Positions 8,612-17,569 of a stretch of 50,300 nt of DNA are shown piece after piece. The stretch lies in assembly GCF_004000275.1 (NCBI RefSeq), contig NZ_RCIP01000008.1, positions 1 to 50,300 of the forward strand, in the 5' to 3' direction. The DNA comes from Saccharospirillum alexandrii. Its GTDB lineage: Bacteria > Pseudomonadota > Gammaproteobacteria > Pseudomonadales > Natronospirillaceae. The position numbers were made by a program, and so were the translations under genes. Position 1 is the first letter of the stretch; each line of letters opens with the position of its first letter. The notes beneath the pieces were generated by a model. That model was not told the origin of the DNA and did not search any database. It worked only from the letters and a program-made list of their open reading frames with translations.

Positions 8612-9643
8612 ATGTTACGGATGACCGTCAAGAGCACCCTGATTCAAGCACTCACCAGCGCGCCTATGAACCGCCTAATGGGTGGTTTGCGCAACCAATG
8701 CCTGCCCATATTTATGCTGCATCGCATGCAGGACAAACCGCTTGGCGTCTATGGTCACCAGCCAGACACTTTGCGTGCTGCCTTGTCTTACGTCCGTCAG
8801 AATAATTTTAAGCCCATTTCAATACGCACACTGGTAGACCACCTGAGCCAGGGAACGCCCCTGCCCGAGAAAGCTGTCGCATTCACCATGGACGATGGTT
8901 TCTACGATCAGGCTGAAATCGCCGTGCCCATTTTTCAGGAGTTTCAGGTACCGGTCACCATCTTCATCGCCACTGGTCTGCCAGACAACGAATGGTGGTC
9001 GTGGGACTACAAGCTGGAATACCTGATCATGTCGCGCATGCAAAGCGCTCAGCAGGTGCACATTGGCGACCAGACCTGGCATTTGGACAACGCCGACCGC
9101 GACACTCGCCGGCGCTGCATGCGGTCTATGCGCAATTACATCAAAGGCCAGGATGGCACCGGGTACGATGCTTTCGTGGAAGACATCAGCCACCAACTGG
9201 GGTGTGACCTGCCGCCCTTGCCGCCACCGGCGTACCGGGCCATTTCCTGGTCTCAGGCGCGGGCGCTGGAATCCCAGGGTGTGGAATTCGGCCCCCATTC
9301 GCACCGACACAATATTTTACAAGCGCAGTCGTTGGCCGACGCCGAGCGCGAAATTCGTCACAGCTGGAGCCGGCTGAAGGCCGAACTCAAACACCCGCTG
9401 CCGGTATTTTGCTACCCAACAGGGCGCAGCGGCGTGGATTTTGGCCCGCGTGAAATGGCCATTGCCCAGCACATAGGCCTAAAGGCCGCCATGTCGGCCG
9501 ATGCGGGTTACATCGACCTGGGTGCCGATGCACACAACAACTTATTCGCCCTGAGGCGATTCGCCTTTCCCGACAAGCTCAGCGACTTTCGCCAATACTG
9601 CAGCTGGCTGGAATGGTTTAAAGAACGACGCTACGCCTTCTGA
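8612..9643 (+). CDS. Polysaccharide deacetylase (NodB family)
   Basis: A second CE4-type deacetylase of 343 residues, with a different sequence from the one at 3.2 kb. It has the early motif FMLHRMQD, the catalytic/metal pair in FTMDDGFYD, and an intact H-x3-H in PHSHRH near residue 230. CYPTGRSG follows as the third motif. A WWSWDYKLEYL segment near residue 130 is typical of the longer deacetylases in exopolysaccharide clusters. No signal peptide is seen. The start is uncertain: the second Met, three codons on, could also be used. It heads the plus-strand run that continues with the first acyl carrier protein, about 70 bases downstream. Confidence 0.82.
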   Translation: MLRMTVKSTLIQALTSAPMNRLMGGLRNQCLPIFMLHRMQDKPLGVYGHQPDTLRAALSYVRQNNFKPISIRTLVDHLSQGTPLPEKAVAFTMDDGFYDQAEIAVPIFQEFQVPVTIFIATGLPDNEWWSWDYKLEYLIMSRMQSAQQVHIGDQTWHLDNADRDTRRRCMRSMRNYIKGQDGTGYDAFVEDISHQLGCDLPPLPPPAYRAISWSQARALESQGVEFGPHSHRHNILQAQSLADAEREIRHSWSRLKAELKHPLPVFCYPTGRSGVDFGPREMAIAQHIGLKAAMSADAGYIDLGADAHNNLFALRRFAFPDKLSDFRQYCSWLEWFKERRYAF

Positions 9644-9713
9644 CACCATTAGAGCGTGGAAATTTAGCCAAAACTGAATATACTCACTACAGATGCAAAA
9701 GGGAGCATACGCC

Positions 9714-9953
9714 GTGTACCAGGAAAGGATTCGCACGATTGTCGCCAAGTCCGTCAAGTTGTCCAAAGATATCAATGACATACAGGATTCCGACGACCTG
9801 TATTCTGTCGGCCTCACCTCACTGACCACCGTCAACCTGATGCTCTCTCTCGAAGACGAATTCGACATTGAATTCGACGATAACCGCCTGTCCCGGCAAA
9901 CCTTTGAAAGCATTGCTGCGTTAAACGACGCGGTAGAAGAGCTGAGTGCCTGA
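9714..9953 (+). CDS. Acyl carrier protein 1
   Basis: A 79-residue acidic acyl carrier protein. The GTG at 9714 is preferred over the ATG at 9693 because GGGAG lies about 8 bases before it. The phosphopantetheine serine is probably Ser36 in GLTSLTTVN. The usual Asp before this Ser is Thr here, so the DSL motif is TSL. Helix II and the acidic recognition region (LEDEFDIEFDD) are typical. It would carry an acyl thioester for the acyl-CoA dehydrogenase encoded 54 bases downstream. Acyl carrier proteins are known members of exosortase A loci. Confidence 0.85.
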   Translation: MYQERIRTIVAKSVKLSKDINDIQDSDDLYSVGLTSLTTVNLMLSLEDEFDIEFDDNRLSRQTFESIAALNDAVEELSA

Positions 9954-10007
9954 CCGCACCTGTCGGTAGCAAGCTCAGTTCTATTGTGAAAGAACAGGAG
10001 AAAACGC

Positions 10008-11183
10008 ATGGAAGCACACGCACTGAGAACCTTCGCTCAAATTAAGGCCACCGTTCATGAACTGGGTCAGAGCATTGTTGCCGCTCACGCCGACGACGTA
10101 GACCAGCAAGCCCGCTTTCCGCACGAAGCCTTTGCCGCCTTGCGCAGTGAACGCTTGCTGTCGAGCTATGTTCCTTCAAGCTTTGGCGGCGATGGCCTGA
10201 GCCTGACGGAAGTATCCGAGCTGTGCCGAATTCTCGGCCACTATTGCTCTTCGACCGCGATGATTTACGCCATGCATCAGATTCAGGTGGCCTGCATCGT
10301 TCACCACGGTCAGGACTCCGCCTACTTCAGCCGTTATTTGCGCCAGATGTGCGAACAGCAACTGTTGCTGGCATCGGCAACAACAGAGATGGGCGTCGGC
10401 GGTGACTTGCGTTCCAGCATCTGCCACGTCGAGGTCGCTGACGATCAGTTCACCCTGACCAAGCAGGCGCCGGTTATCTCCTACGCTCTGCATTCCGATG
10501 CCATTCTGGTTACCTGCCGCGGCCATAAAGACGCCCCGGCCAGCGACCAGGTTCAGGTATTGGTTGAAACCCAGAAAACCAATCTGACCCCGTTGACCGG
10601 CTGGGATACCCTGGGCTTTCGCGGCACCTGCAGTGCCGGCTTCACACTGGAAGCCCAGGGTCATAAAGATCAGATTCTGCCCACTCCCTTCTCGGTGGTC
10701 CTGGCGCATACCATGCACCCGGTATCGCACCTCACCTGGGGCTCACTCTGGACCGGGATGGCCCAGGGCGCGACCAACAAGGCCCGGCTGGCTGTGCGCG
10801 ACATGATGCGCCGCAGCGATGAACTGCCCCAGGTGACCGCCTTGCGCCTGGCCGAGCTGGATGAAGTGTTGTTCAGCATGAAAGGCGGGCTGGCCGGTGC
10901 CATGCAGGCTTACCAGGCGATGCTCGATGACAACAACCTGTTTCAGGCCGAAAAATACGGCTTCGCCATTCAGGTGAACAACGTCAAAACCCGCTGTTCG
11001 GAAATGGTGGTCGATGTGGTCGGCAAGGCGTTGCAAATTGTCGGTATCGGCGGCTATCGCAACGATGGAAAATACAGTCTGTGCCGTGAACTGCGCGATG
11101 CCCATGGCGCCGCGCTGATGGTCAACAACGACCGGATACGCGGGCACAATGCCACCATGCAAGTAGTGGTTAAGGAAAGCTAA
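10008..11183 (+). CDS. Acyl-CoA dehydrogenase family flavoprotein
   Basis: A 391-residue FAD-dependent dehydrogenase with the usual three-part layout. There is an N-terminal helical domain (FPHEAFAALRSERLLSSYVP), a middle beta domain (LLASATTEMGVGGDLRSS, then GWDTLGFRGTCSAGF), and a C-terminal helical domain ending RELRDAHGAALMVNNDRI. GGYRNDGKY replaces the common GGxGY-type segment. An ACP gene sits directly upstream. This recalls FkbI-type enzymes that oxidise ACP-bound C3 units in methoxymalonyl-ACP synthesis, and the FkbH-like gene in the same operon strengthens that. The ATG follows CAGGAG. It would act in the cytoplasm on an acyl-ACP or acyl-CoA; substrate inferred only from context. 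Confidence 0.85.
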   Translation: MEAHALRTFAQIKATVHELGQSIVAAHADDVDQQARFPHEAFAALRSERLLSSYVPSSFGGDGLSLTEVSELCRILGHYCSSTAMIYAMHQIQVACIVHHGQDSAYFSRYLRQMCEQQLLLASATTEMGVGGDLRSSICHVEVADDQFTLTKQAPVISYALHSDAILVTCRGHKDAPASDQVQVLVETQKTNLTPLTGWDTLGFRGTCSAGFTLEAQGHKDQILPTPFSVVLAHTMHPVSHLTWGSLWTGMAQGATNKARLAVRDMMRRSDELPQVTALRLAELDEVLFSMKGGLAGAMQAYQAMLDDNNLFQAEKYGFAIQVNNVKTRCSEMVVDVVGKALQIVGIGGYRNDGKYSLCRELRDAHGAALMVNNDRIRGHNATMQVVVKES

Positions 11184-11235
11184 CACCCGAATCGCAAGGA
11201 GAGGCCGGGCTGTACAAAGCCGGCCAGCGCTGCTT

Positions 11236-12210
11236 ATGAAACACATAGTGTCTCTGGACCCGACCACCTATCAGCGTCATGCCCTGCACGGCGAAGACCG
11301 GGTGTGGTCGGAAACCAACTGCTACGTCGATGTTCTGATCGAACAAATACACGCCCTGGGTTTCGACCCCGTGGCCGGTCTCGCCTTTACCCTGGCGATC
11401 GACTTTGAAGTCGATCAGTGGACTTTCTTCAAATACCCCCATGCCGACCTGTGGCAGCTGTACGGCTTTGAAATTCAGGAAATGAACCCCTGGCATCGAC
11501 TGGCCGACCACGTTGAACGTCAGGTTGGCGCAGGCCGGCCCGTTTTGATAGAACTGGACTCGTATTATTTACCAGACACACAGGGAACCACTTACCACTG
11601 CGAACACGTTAAATCGACGGTCTCTGTCAACGCCATTTCCGTGGCCGACCGAACCCTGGGTTACTTTCACGGTCAGTCGTACTACCAGGTCGACGGCGAG
11701 GATTTCGACCGGTTGTTTCAAACCGACGGGCTGGTGCACGAACGCATGCTGCCGCCTTATGTTGAATACATTAAACGGCATCATACCACCACACTGGATG
11801 ACCAGACCCTGACGCAACGCTCGCTGGCTTCGCTGCGCCATCAGTGTGACCTGATACCCAAGCACAACCCGTTCAGCCTGTTTATTGAAGCGTTCAGTCG
11901 CGAATTACCCGAATTAAAAGCGGCGGGCATGCCTCACTTCCATCTCTACTCTTTTGCCACGCTGCGGCAGTTTGGTGCCTGTTATGCGCTGGCTGAAACC
12001 TATTTGAACTGGCTTGACCAGCGAACAGACTTACCCTTCGCCGAGGCGGCTGCGGCCTTCGGGCGCATTAGCCTCGCCGCCAAGACACTGCAATTCCAAC
12101 TGGCCCGGGCCATTGCGCGCGACAAACCCTTGGACTTGACCGCACTGGAGCAGATGGCAGGCGACTGGCAACAGGCGGTCGATCAGGTTCGCACACTGAT
12201 GCGGGAATGA
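11236..12210 (+). CDS. DUF1839 family protein, possible cysteine acyltransferase
   Basis: I recognise this as DUF1839 (SLDPTTYQRHALHGEDRVW at the start, then ETNCYVD and DQWTFFKYP). Its function is not known to me. The pattern Cys29 in TNCY, Asp108 in IELDSYYLPD and His124 in CEHVKS, followed by a GYFHGQSYYQ strand, resembles the papain-like arrangement of BtrH-type acyltransferases, which move an acyl group from an ACP onto an amino sugar. That link is my inference. The C-terminal ~120 residues are helical with no recognised motif. The gene lies between the acyl-CoA dehydrogenase and GH2 genes; 4 bases separate its stop from the next start, so it is part of the operon. Confidence 0.75.
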   Translation: MKHIVSLDPTTYQRHALHGEDRVWSETNCYVDVLIEQIHALGFDPVAGLAFTLAIDFEVDQWTFFKYPHADLWQLYGFEIQEMNPWHRLADHVERQVGAGRPVLIELDSYYLPDTQGTTYHCEHVKSTVSVNAISVADRTLGYFHGQSYYQVDGEDFDRLFQTDGLVHERMLPPYVEYIKRHHTTTLDDQTLTQRSLASLRHQCDLIPKHNPFSLFIEAFSRELPELKAAGMPHFHLYSFATLRQFGACYALAETYLNWLDQRTDLPFAEAAAAFGRISLAAKTLQFQLARAIARDKPLDLTALEQMAGDWQQAVDQVRTLMRE

Positions 12211-12214
12211 TCCG

Positions 12215-14680
12215 ATGAGCGCTGTGTCTCTCACTCAGGCCACCGGGTGGCACCTGGCCAGTACAGAGCCCGAAGGCACGCCAGCCGCGTCCGACTGGCT
12301 ACCCATCTCTGCTGCACGGACCGTGAATGCGCTTCTGTATGAAGGTGAGCTCGACGTTATGGCCAGTCAAGCGGTTAACCAACCCGGCGAACGGGACTGG
12401 TGGTACCGGCTTAACTTACCCTCAGAACGGCCAGACCAGGCCGTACTGCGCCTGGCCAGCCTGGCGACACTGTTTGATGTGTGGTTCGACGACCAACTGG
12501 TGTTCTCTGGCAGTAACTCCTTCCTAACCGACTATTTGCCCGTGCCCGCGAGTGCCCGGCAACTGACGCTGCGGTTCCGGTCTCTGGCCAGCGCGCTCAG
12601 CGCCCGCAAGCCCCGGCCCCAATGGAAAACCGGGCTGGTTAACAACAACCTGCGCTGGTTTCGCACCTCGTTGCTGGGTCATACAGCCTGGTCGGGTTCG
12701 CAGTGGGCCATTGGTCCCTGTCAGCCGCTTGAATGGCTGACTGAGGCGCAGGCCTGGCTCGATCAATGGTCGCTGTGCCCGCGGGTACAGGGCGACGATT
12801 GCCAGGTTATAGCGCGCCCACCCGAAGACGTCGCGTTCAACCCGCAAGGCCAGCAGCTGACACTTCAGCTGGGCGATGCTGCGCCGGTTACCCTATCTGG
12901 CGAGTGTGAAACCCTGTCGTTCGGCGACTTGCCTCGCTGGCAGGTTCACAGCCAGGGCACGCCGCACAGGCACCGGGTTACCCTGGCACTGTGGCAGGGC
13001 GACCAGTGTCTGGCCGAGCGACGCATTCAGTTGGGGTTCCGGGAACTGGCGGTTAGCCTGAGCGGGCAGGCCCCAAGCTTCCACATCAACCGGCAATGGC
13101 TATTTATGCGCGGTGCCTGCTGGTCACACAGCAACCTGGCTGGCTTTGAATTCGATGCCGAAAAAACCCGGCGCATTCTCACCGCAGCCCGGGATGCGGG
13201 CATGACCATGCTTCGTATCGGCGGCACCATGCAGTATGAAACCGATGCGTTTTACGACCTGTGCGATGAGTTGGGCTTGCTGGTATGGCAGGACGCCGCC
13301 TTCGCCAATATGGACTACCCGCATGACGACCCGGACTGGCTGGCCTCAGCCTCAGCCGAACTGCAGCAGCAAGCCCGCCGGCTTAGCCAGTATGCCGCCG
13401 TGGTTGCCTGGTGTGGCAACAGCGAAGTCGAACAACAGGCCGCCATGCTGGGCCAGCCCCGCGAGCGATGGCGCAACCCCTGGTTTGCAGAACACCTGCC
13501 CGCGCTGCTGCGCGATGCCAACCCAGACTGGCCCTACTGGCCCTCAACCCCGTGCGATGGCGCCTTGCCGTTTCATACCGATACTGGCCTCGCGCACTAT
13601 TTCGGGCTGGGCGCCTACCGCCGGGATGAACAGGACCTGCAACTGAGCCAGGTTCGGTTTACCCCCGAGTGCCTGGGGCACTCACACTTACCGGACGATG
13701 CCTTTACCGCCCGGCACTTTGGCGCCACCCCACCGCTGACCCACACCCCGGCCTGGAAAGCCGGTGTGCCCAGGGATGCCGGATGCGGCTGGGATTTCGA
13801 AGACATTCGCGATCATTACTTGCGCCAGTATTTCCACTGCGACCCGGTGCAGTTGCGCTCCGTTGACCCAGCCGGCTACGCCCAGCGCAGCCGCCTACTG
13901 ACCGGCTACCTGCTGAGCCAGGCGTTTCACTTGTGGCGCAGCAACGCCAGCCCCTGCCAGGGTGCCCTCGTCTGGTGGCTGAACGACCTGGTCCCCGGCG
14001 CTGGCTGGGGGTTATTCGACAGCGACGGCGGTGCCAAACCGGCACTGCACGGTGTCGCCACGGCCTGGCAGGCCGTGCAGGTGAGCCTGATACCGCAGGG
14101 TCTGAATGGCCACAGCCTGTCGTGTATTAATGAAAGCCCGGCCACCATCAATGCTCGGGTTAGGGTGACCTTGCTCAATACTGGCCGGGGCAACACTTTG
14201 GCGCACGATCAGGATGTGACGCTGGCACCGCACAGCAACACCCTGACCAGCCTGGACTCGGTACTGGATGGGTTTCAGGACACCACCGCGAGCTATCACT
14301 TTGGTGCAGAACCCTGGGATGTCATTGCCGTGTCGCTCTATGGCGAAAACGACGCCCTGCTCAGCCAGCACTGCCACTTCCCGACCGGCCTGAATTTGCC
14401 CGTTGAATACGACCGCGACCGTTTGGGGCTGAGCTGTGACATAAGCCGCCAAGGTGACGATGTCTGGCTGACCCTGAGCGCCGAGCGCTTTGTGTATTTT
14501 GCCGAAATCACCCTGACTGGCTGGCAGGCGGCGCGCCAGGGCGTGCACCTGCTGCCGGGACAGATACAGCGCGTGCAGCTGATACCCGATGCGCCGGGCC
14601 AAACCCGCTTGCGCGGTCACCTCAGCGCCCTGAATCTGGCCAGTACCGTGCGCCTGGCCGCGGAGGTCGACGCATTATGA
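12215..14680 (+). CDS. Glycoside hydrolase family 2, beta-mannosidase-like
   Basis: An 821-residue GH2 enzyme. The N-terminal jelly-roll domain (about 1-180) and an immunoglobulin-like domain precede a TIM barrel starting near residue 290 (FMRGACWSHSNLAGF, then MLRIGGTMQYE). The acid/base Glu is likely in WCGNSE (about residue 405), matching WxGNxE of beta-mannosidases. The nucleophile may be Glu485 in TPECLGHS, which departs from the usual SEFG/SEYG pattern. C-terminal beta-sandwich domains follow. No signal peptide is visible, so a cytoplasmic location is expected. That is odd for a polysaccharide-degrading enzyme and suggests action on a precursor or lipid-linked unit. It overlaps the next gene by ATGA. 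Confidence 0.8.
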   Translation: MSAVSLTQATGWHLASTEPEGTPAASDWLPISAARTVNALLYEGELDVMASQAVNQPGERDWWYRLNLPSERPDQAVLRLASLATLFDVWFDDQLVFSGSNSFLTDYLPVPASARQLTLRFRSLASALSARKPRPQWKTGLVNNNLRWFRTSLLGHTAWSGSQWAIGPCQPLEWLTEAQAWLDQWSLCPRVQGDDCQVIARPPEDVAFNPQGQQLTLQLGDAAPVTLSGECETLSFGDLPRWQVHSQGTPHRHRVTLALWQGDQCLAERRIQLGFRELAVSLSGQAPSFHINRQWLFMRGACWSHSNLAGFEFDAEKTRRILTAARDAGMTMLRIGGTMQYETDAFYDLCDELGLLVWQDAAFANMDYPHDDPDWLASASAELQQQARRLSQYAAVVAWCGNSEVEQQAAMLGQPRERWRNPWFAEHLPALLRDANPDWPYWPSTPCDGALPFHTDTGLAHYFGLGAYRRDEQDLQLSQVRFTPECLGHSHLPDDAFTARHFGATPPLTHTPAWKAGVPRDAGCGWDFEDIRDHYLRQYFHCDPVQLRSVDPAGYAQRSRLLTGYLLSQAFHLWRSNASPCQGALVWWLNDLVPGAGWGLFDSDGGAKPALHGVATAWQAVQVSLIPQGLNGHSLSCINESPATINARVRVTLLNTGRGNTLAHDQDVTLAPHSNTLTSLDSVLDGFQDTTASYHFGAEPWDVIAVSLYGENDALLSQHCHFPTGLNLPVEYDRDRLGLSCDISRQGDDVWLTLSAERFVYFAEITLTGWQAARQGVHLLPGQIQRVQLIPDAPGQTRLRGHLSALNLASTVRLAAEVDAL

Positions 14681-16482
14681 CCACCGTCTCTGAAGTGACA
14701 ACAACGACTGTACTGTCCGCCACATCTCCCACGCCGGCCATTCATCGCCAGGCGGGCTGGCTGGCGCACCACGATGACCAGACCTTCTATTGGTTGCATC
14801 AGCCGGCTGAGCAGCCCGTGACTCACCTGGTGGTGCTGTGCCCGCCGATTGGCTACGAGTATGTGCACAGCCATCGTACGCTGAAGTTTCTGGCCGATCA
14901 GTTGGCCGAGGCGGGCTGTTGCGTCGCCCGACTCGACTACCCGGGCACCGGCAATGCCGGGTCAGACCTGACTTCTCCAAATCTGGTCAACCGCTGGATT
15001 GACGCCATAGGCGCCGTTCGCAATGATTTGAAACGTCAGCGCCCCGACCTGGCGTGCACCCTGATGGGTCTTCGCCTGGGAGCGACCCTGGCCGTGCAGG
15101 CCACCCAACCCGGTGACGACCTGGTGCTGATTGAACCGGTGGCCAGCGGCAAGCGCATGGTGCGGGAACTTACCGCAGCCTCACGTTTTTCCGAAGTGCA
15201 AAGCCAGAGCGATTTTATTGAATCGGGCGGGTTTATCTACACCGAAGCGACACTGGCCGCCCTCAGCGCGCTGTCCATTTCCGGTACCGACCTGCAACTG
15301 GCCGAGGGCGTGCTCTGTTTCAGTGAACAACCGTCAAAGGCTCTGCGGGCCAGCCTGGCGGAAGTCGACGCAGTCAGCCAGCCCTACCAGGGCTATGCCG
15401 GTATGATGGCCGAGCCGCAGTACACGGAAATTCCCGTTGATCTGTTAACGCAAATCGTCAGTGCCGCCGTGCCCGCACCCAGGGGCACCTCAACACCCTC
15501 TCACCCCGAGCGCATCGACGTAGCAGACCACCAATGGCGCGAAGGCCGATTCACAGAGAGCACCACGACCGATCCACAGGGCCAGTTTTATCTGATCACC
15601 CAGCCGGTTAACGAGGCCCCCGGCACTTCGGTTCTGGTGCTGATCAACTCGGGGTCGGTGCATCATGTTGGCCCGAACCGCACCTATACCGAATTCTGCC
15701 GCGCAGCGGCGCAGCAGGGTATTCCTTCCGTCCGGCTCGATCTGCTAAACCTCGGGGACAGTGCCCGGACAACCGTGGCTGAAGAAAACCATTGCTACCC
15801 GGCCGACGCCAATGACTATGTTGCTTCCCTGCTCGCCGACATCCGGCAGCGTTTTCCCGGGCGTACCATCACGCTGGGCGGCATTTGTTCCGGTGCCCAC
15901 CACGCTCTGCACACCGCGCTGAAACAACCCGGTCTGGTGCAGCGGCTGGCGATCATCAACCCACTGACGTTTTACTGGCGACCTGGGCTGTCGCTGGACA
16001 TCCCCCGGGAGTCATCCACGCATCAGGATACCGCCTACTACCGACAAGCGATGAAAGACCCGAAACGCTGGATAAAATTATTGAAAGGCCAGGCCAGCCT
16101 GGGCTATATCGCCGGTTACGCGGTTCGCTTTACACGCAAACGCCTGGCGGCCCTGGGTGATCAGCTCAGCGGAATGGTCAGACCCATTCCCGATACCGCC
16201 CTGAATCGGGACTTGCAGCAACTGGTGCGAGCCGGCGTTGAGGTGAACTTCGTGTTTTCGGATCGTGACCCGGGCTGGGACATTCTGGCCGACGAAACCC
16301 GGCTGCCCAAAACCAAACTGGCGCGCAAGCTTGGCGTTCGCATTCACCCGGTCACCGAGGCCAACCACACCTTTTCGTGGTACCGAAGCCGCGCGGTCGT
16401 AGCCCAGTTGTTGGCGTCTCTGGCGAGTGCAAATGCAGCCCAGATAGCCTCACCAGACAACGGAGCCGCGCCCCATGGGTGA
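14677..16482 (+). CDS. Double alpha/beta-hydrolase, exosortase A-associated type (copy A)
   Basis: A 601-residue protein made of two alpha/beta-hydrolase domains. Domain 1 (about 25-240) has VVLCPPIGYEY and LDYPGTGN. At the nucleophile elbow it has GLRLG, with Arg133 where Ser is expected, so it is probably not a classical hydrolase. Domain 2 (about 290-580) has the oxyanion-side segment NSGSVHHVGPNR and LDLLNLGDS. Its nucleophile elbow is GGICSG, with Cys404; an Asp in FSDRDPGW and a His in ANHTFS complete a possible Cys-His-Asp triad. The two halves recall the separate 'hydrolase 2' and 'hydrolase 1' families of exosortase A loci. A Cys nucleophile beside ACP genes suggests acyl transfer rather than hydrolysis. 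A paralogue lies at 20.6 kb. Confidence 0.78.
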   Translation: MTTVSEVTTTTVLSATSPTPAIHRQAGWLAHHDDQTFYWLHQPAEQPVTHLVVLCPPIGYEYVHSHRTLKFLADQLAEAGCCVARLDYPGTGNAGSDLTSPNLVNRWIDAIGAVRNDLKRQRPDLACTLMGLRLGATLAVQATQPGDDLVLIEPVASGKRMVRELTAASRFSEVQSQSDFIESGGFIYTEATLAALSALSISGTDLQLAEGVLCFSEQPSKALRASLAEVDAVSQPYQGYAGMMAEPQYTEIPVDLLTQIVSAAVPAPRGTSTPSHPERIDVADHQWREGRFTESTTTDPQGQFYLITQPVNEAPGTSVLVLINSGSVHHVGPNRTYTEFCRAAAQQGIPSVRLDLLNLGDSARTTVAEENHCYPADANDYVASLLADIRQRFPGRTITLGGICSGAHHALHTALKQPGLVQRLAIINPLTFYWRPGLSLDIPRESSTHQDTAYYRQAMKDPKRWIKLLKGQASLGYIAGYAVRFTRKRLAALGDQLSGMVRPIPDTALNRDLQQLVRAGVEVNFVFSDRDPGWDILADETRLPKTKLARKLGVRIHPVTEANHTFSWYRSRAVVAQLLASLASANAAQIASPDNGAAPHG

Positions 16483-17569
16483 GCCAATAGACGCCTCCTG
16501 GCGTGCTGCTTTGTCGAGTTACCGCGCGCTGGCGTTGCTGATAGCGGTGGCGAGTCTCGCCTGTTTCGATCTTCTAAACTGGCCGGACAATCGCACCACG
16601 GAGCGCTGGCTACTGAATCTGTTTAACAACGCACCGGTGTTTTTTGTTTTTCTAAGCGGCCTGTTGCTGACGCTGAAGCGCACTGAACTCAGCACGGCAG
16701 CCTCTTATGGCCGCTTTCTGGCAAGACAAGCCTGTTTCGTTGGGGTGCCCTATCTGGTTTGGCTGTTACCGGGGCTGGCCTATGAGTATTTTCCCAACGG
16801 CGAGCCAAGCGCGAATTATCCACACCTGGCCGAGTGGCCCCTCTGGCTGCAATTGGGCTGGTACGTTATGACCGGCGGCACCACGGCGAATTACCCGCTC
16901 TGGTTCATACCGATGCTCGCCCTGATTTACCTGTCGCTGCCGCTGTGGCTTGCTCTGGCTCGACGCCCCGCCCTGCTGCTTTGCGTGTTTATCGGGGCGC
17001 TCATCTGGGCCAACATGATTCAACGCCCACACTACCCCAACCGGGAGGTCTGGTGGCTATGGATGTATTTCTGGCCCGGTTTGTTGCTGGGTATGCTGGC
17101 GGCGCTTTGGCTTGAACGGGGGCAGCCAGGTCATCGCACCATTGTGTGGGTCTGTGCCGTGCTGGCCGTTGCATCCTTTCTGTGGATGACACTGGTGGAA
17201 CAGCATGCCGGTGTTTACCGGGTGACTGAATGGTTTGGCCCCGAGCGTGCGCTGATCGATTTTTTGTTGATCAACAAGCTGTCACTGGCGGTCTTGTTGC
17301 TGAGTGTCTGCCTATCACTGTCGGCGACAATGCATCGTGTATTGCGGCCTTGGGCCGCCGAAAGTTACGGGATTTTTCTGGCGCATACCTATGGCACCCT
17401 TGCCGTTGCCATCGCGCTGGACCATGGTCTCATTGTGGCTAATCTGGGTACCTGGCTGACTCGGGTAGTGCTGAGTTTGGCTGTCTTTTACGGCGCCATG
17501 GTGATCACCCGCCGGGTGTTCTCGCACCAGGCCAACTGGCTGATTGGCCAGCCACGGGGGTGGGCATGA
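16475..17569 (+). CDS. Acyltransferase 3 family membrane protein lacking the usual His
   Basis: A 364-residue polytopic membrane protein with about ten hydrophobic helices, resembling the acyltransferase 3 (OafA/WecH) family. These move acyl groups across or onto the outer face of the inner membrane for glycan O-acylation. The FFVFLSGLLLTLKR segment and the LAHTYGTL helix near the end support the family. The catalytic R-x10-H of the first helix is not intact: Arg17 is present but Leu28 stands where His is expected. The downstream neighbour has the motif, so this copy may be inactive, transport-only, or use other residues. It overlaps the hydrolase gene by 8 bases and the next gene by ATGA. 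Confidence 0.7.
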   Translation: MGEPIDASWRAALSSYRALALLIAVASLACFDLLNWPDNRTTERWLLNLFNNAPVFFVFLSGLLLTLKRTELSTAASYGRFLARQACFVGVPYLVWLLPGLAYEYFPNGEPSANYPHLAEWPLWLQLGWYVMTGGTTANYPLWFIPMLALIYLSLPLWLALARRPALLLCVFIGALIWANMIQRPHYPNREVWWLWMYFWPGLLLGMLAALWLERGQPGHRTIVWVCAVLAVASFLWMTLVEQHAGVYRVTEWFGPERALIDFLLINKLSLAVLLLSVCLSLSATMHRVLRPWAAESYGIFLAHTYGTLAVAIALDHGLIVANLGTWLTRVVLSLAVFYGAMVITRRVFSHQANWLIGQPRGWA

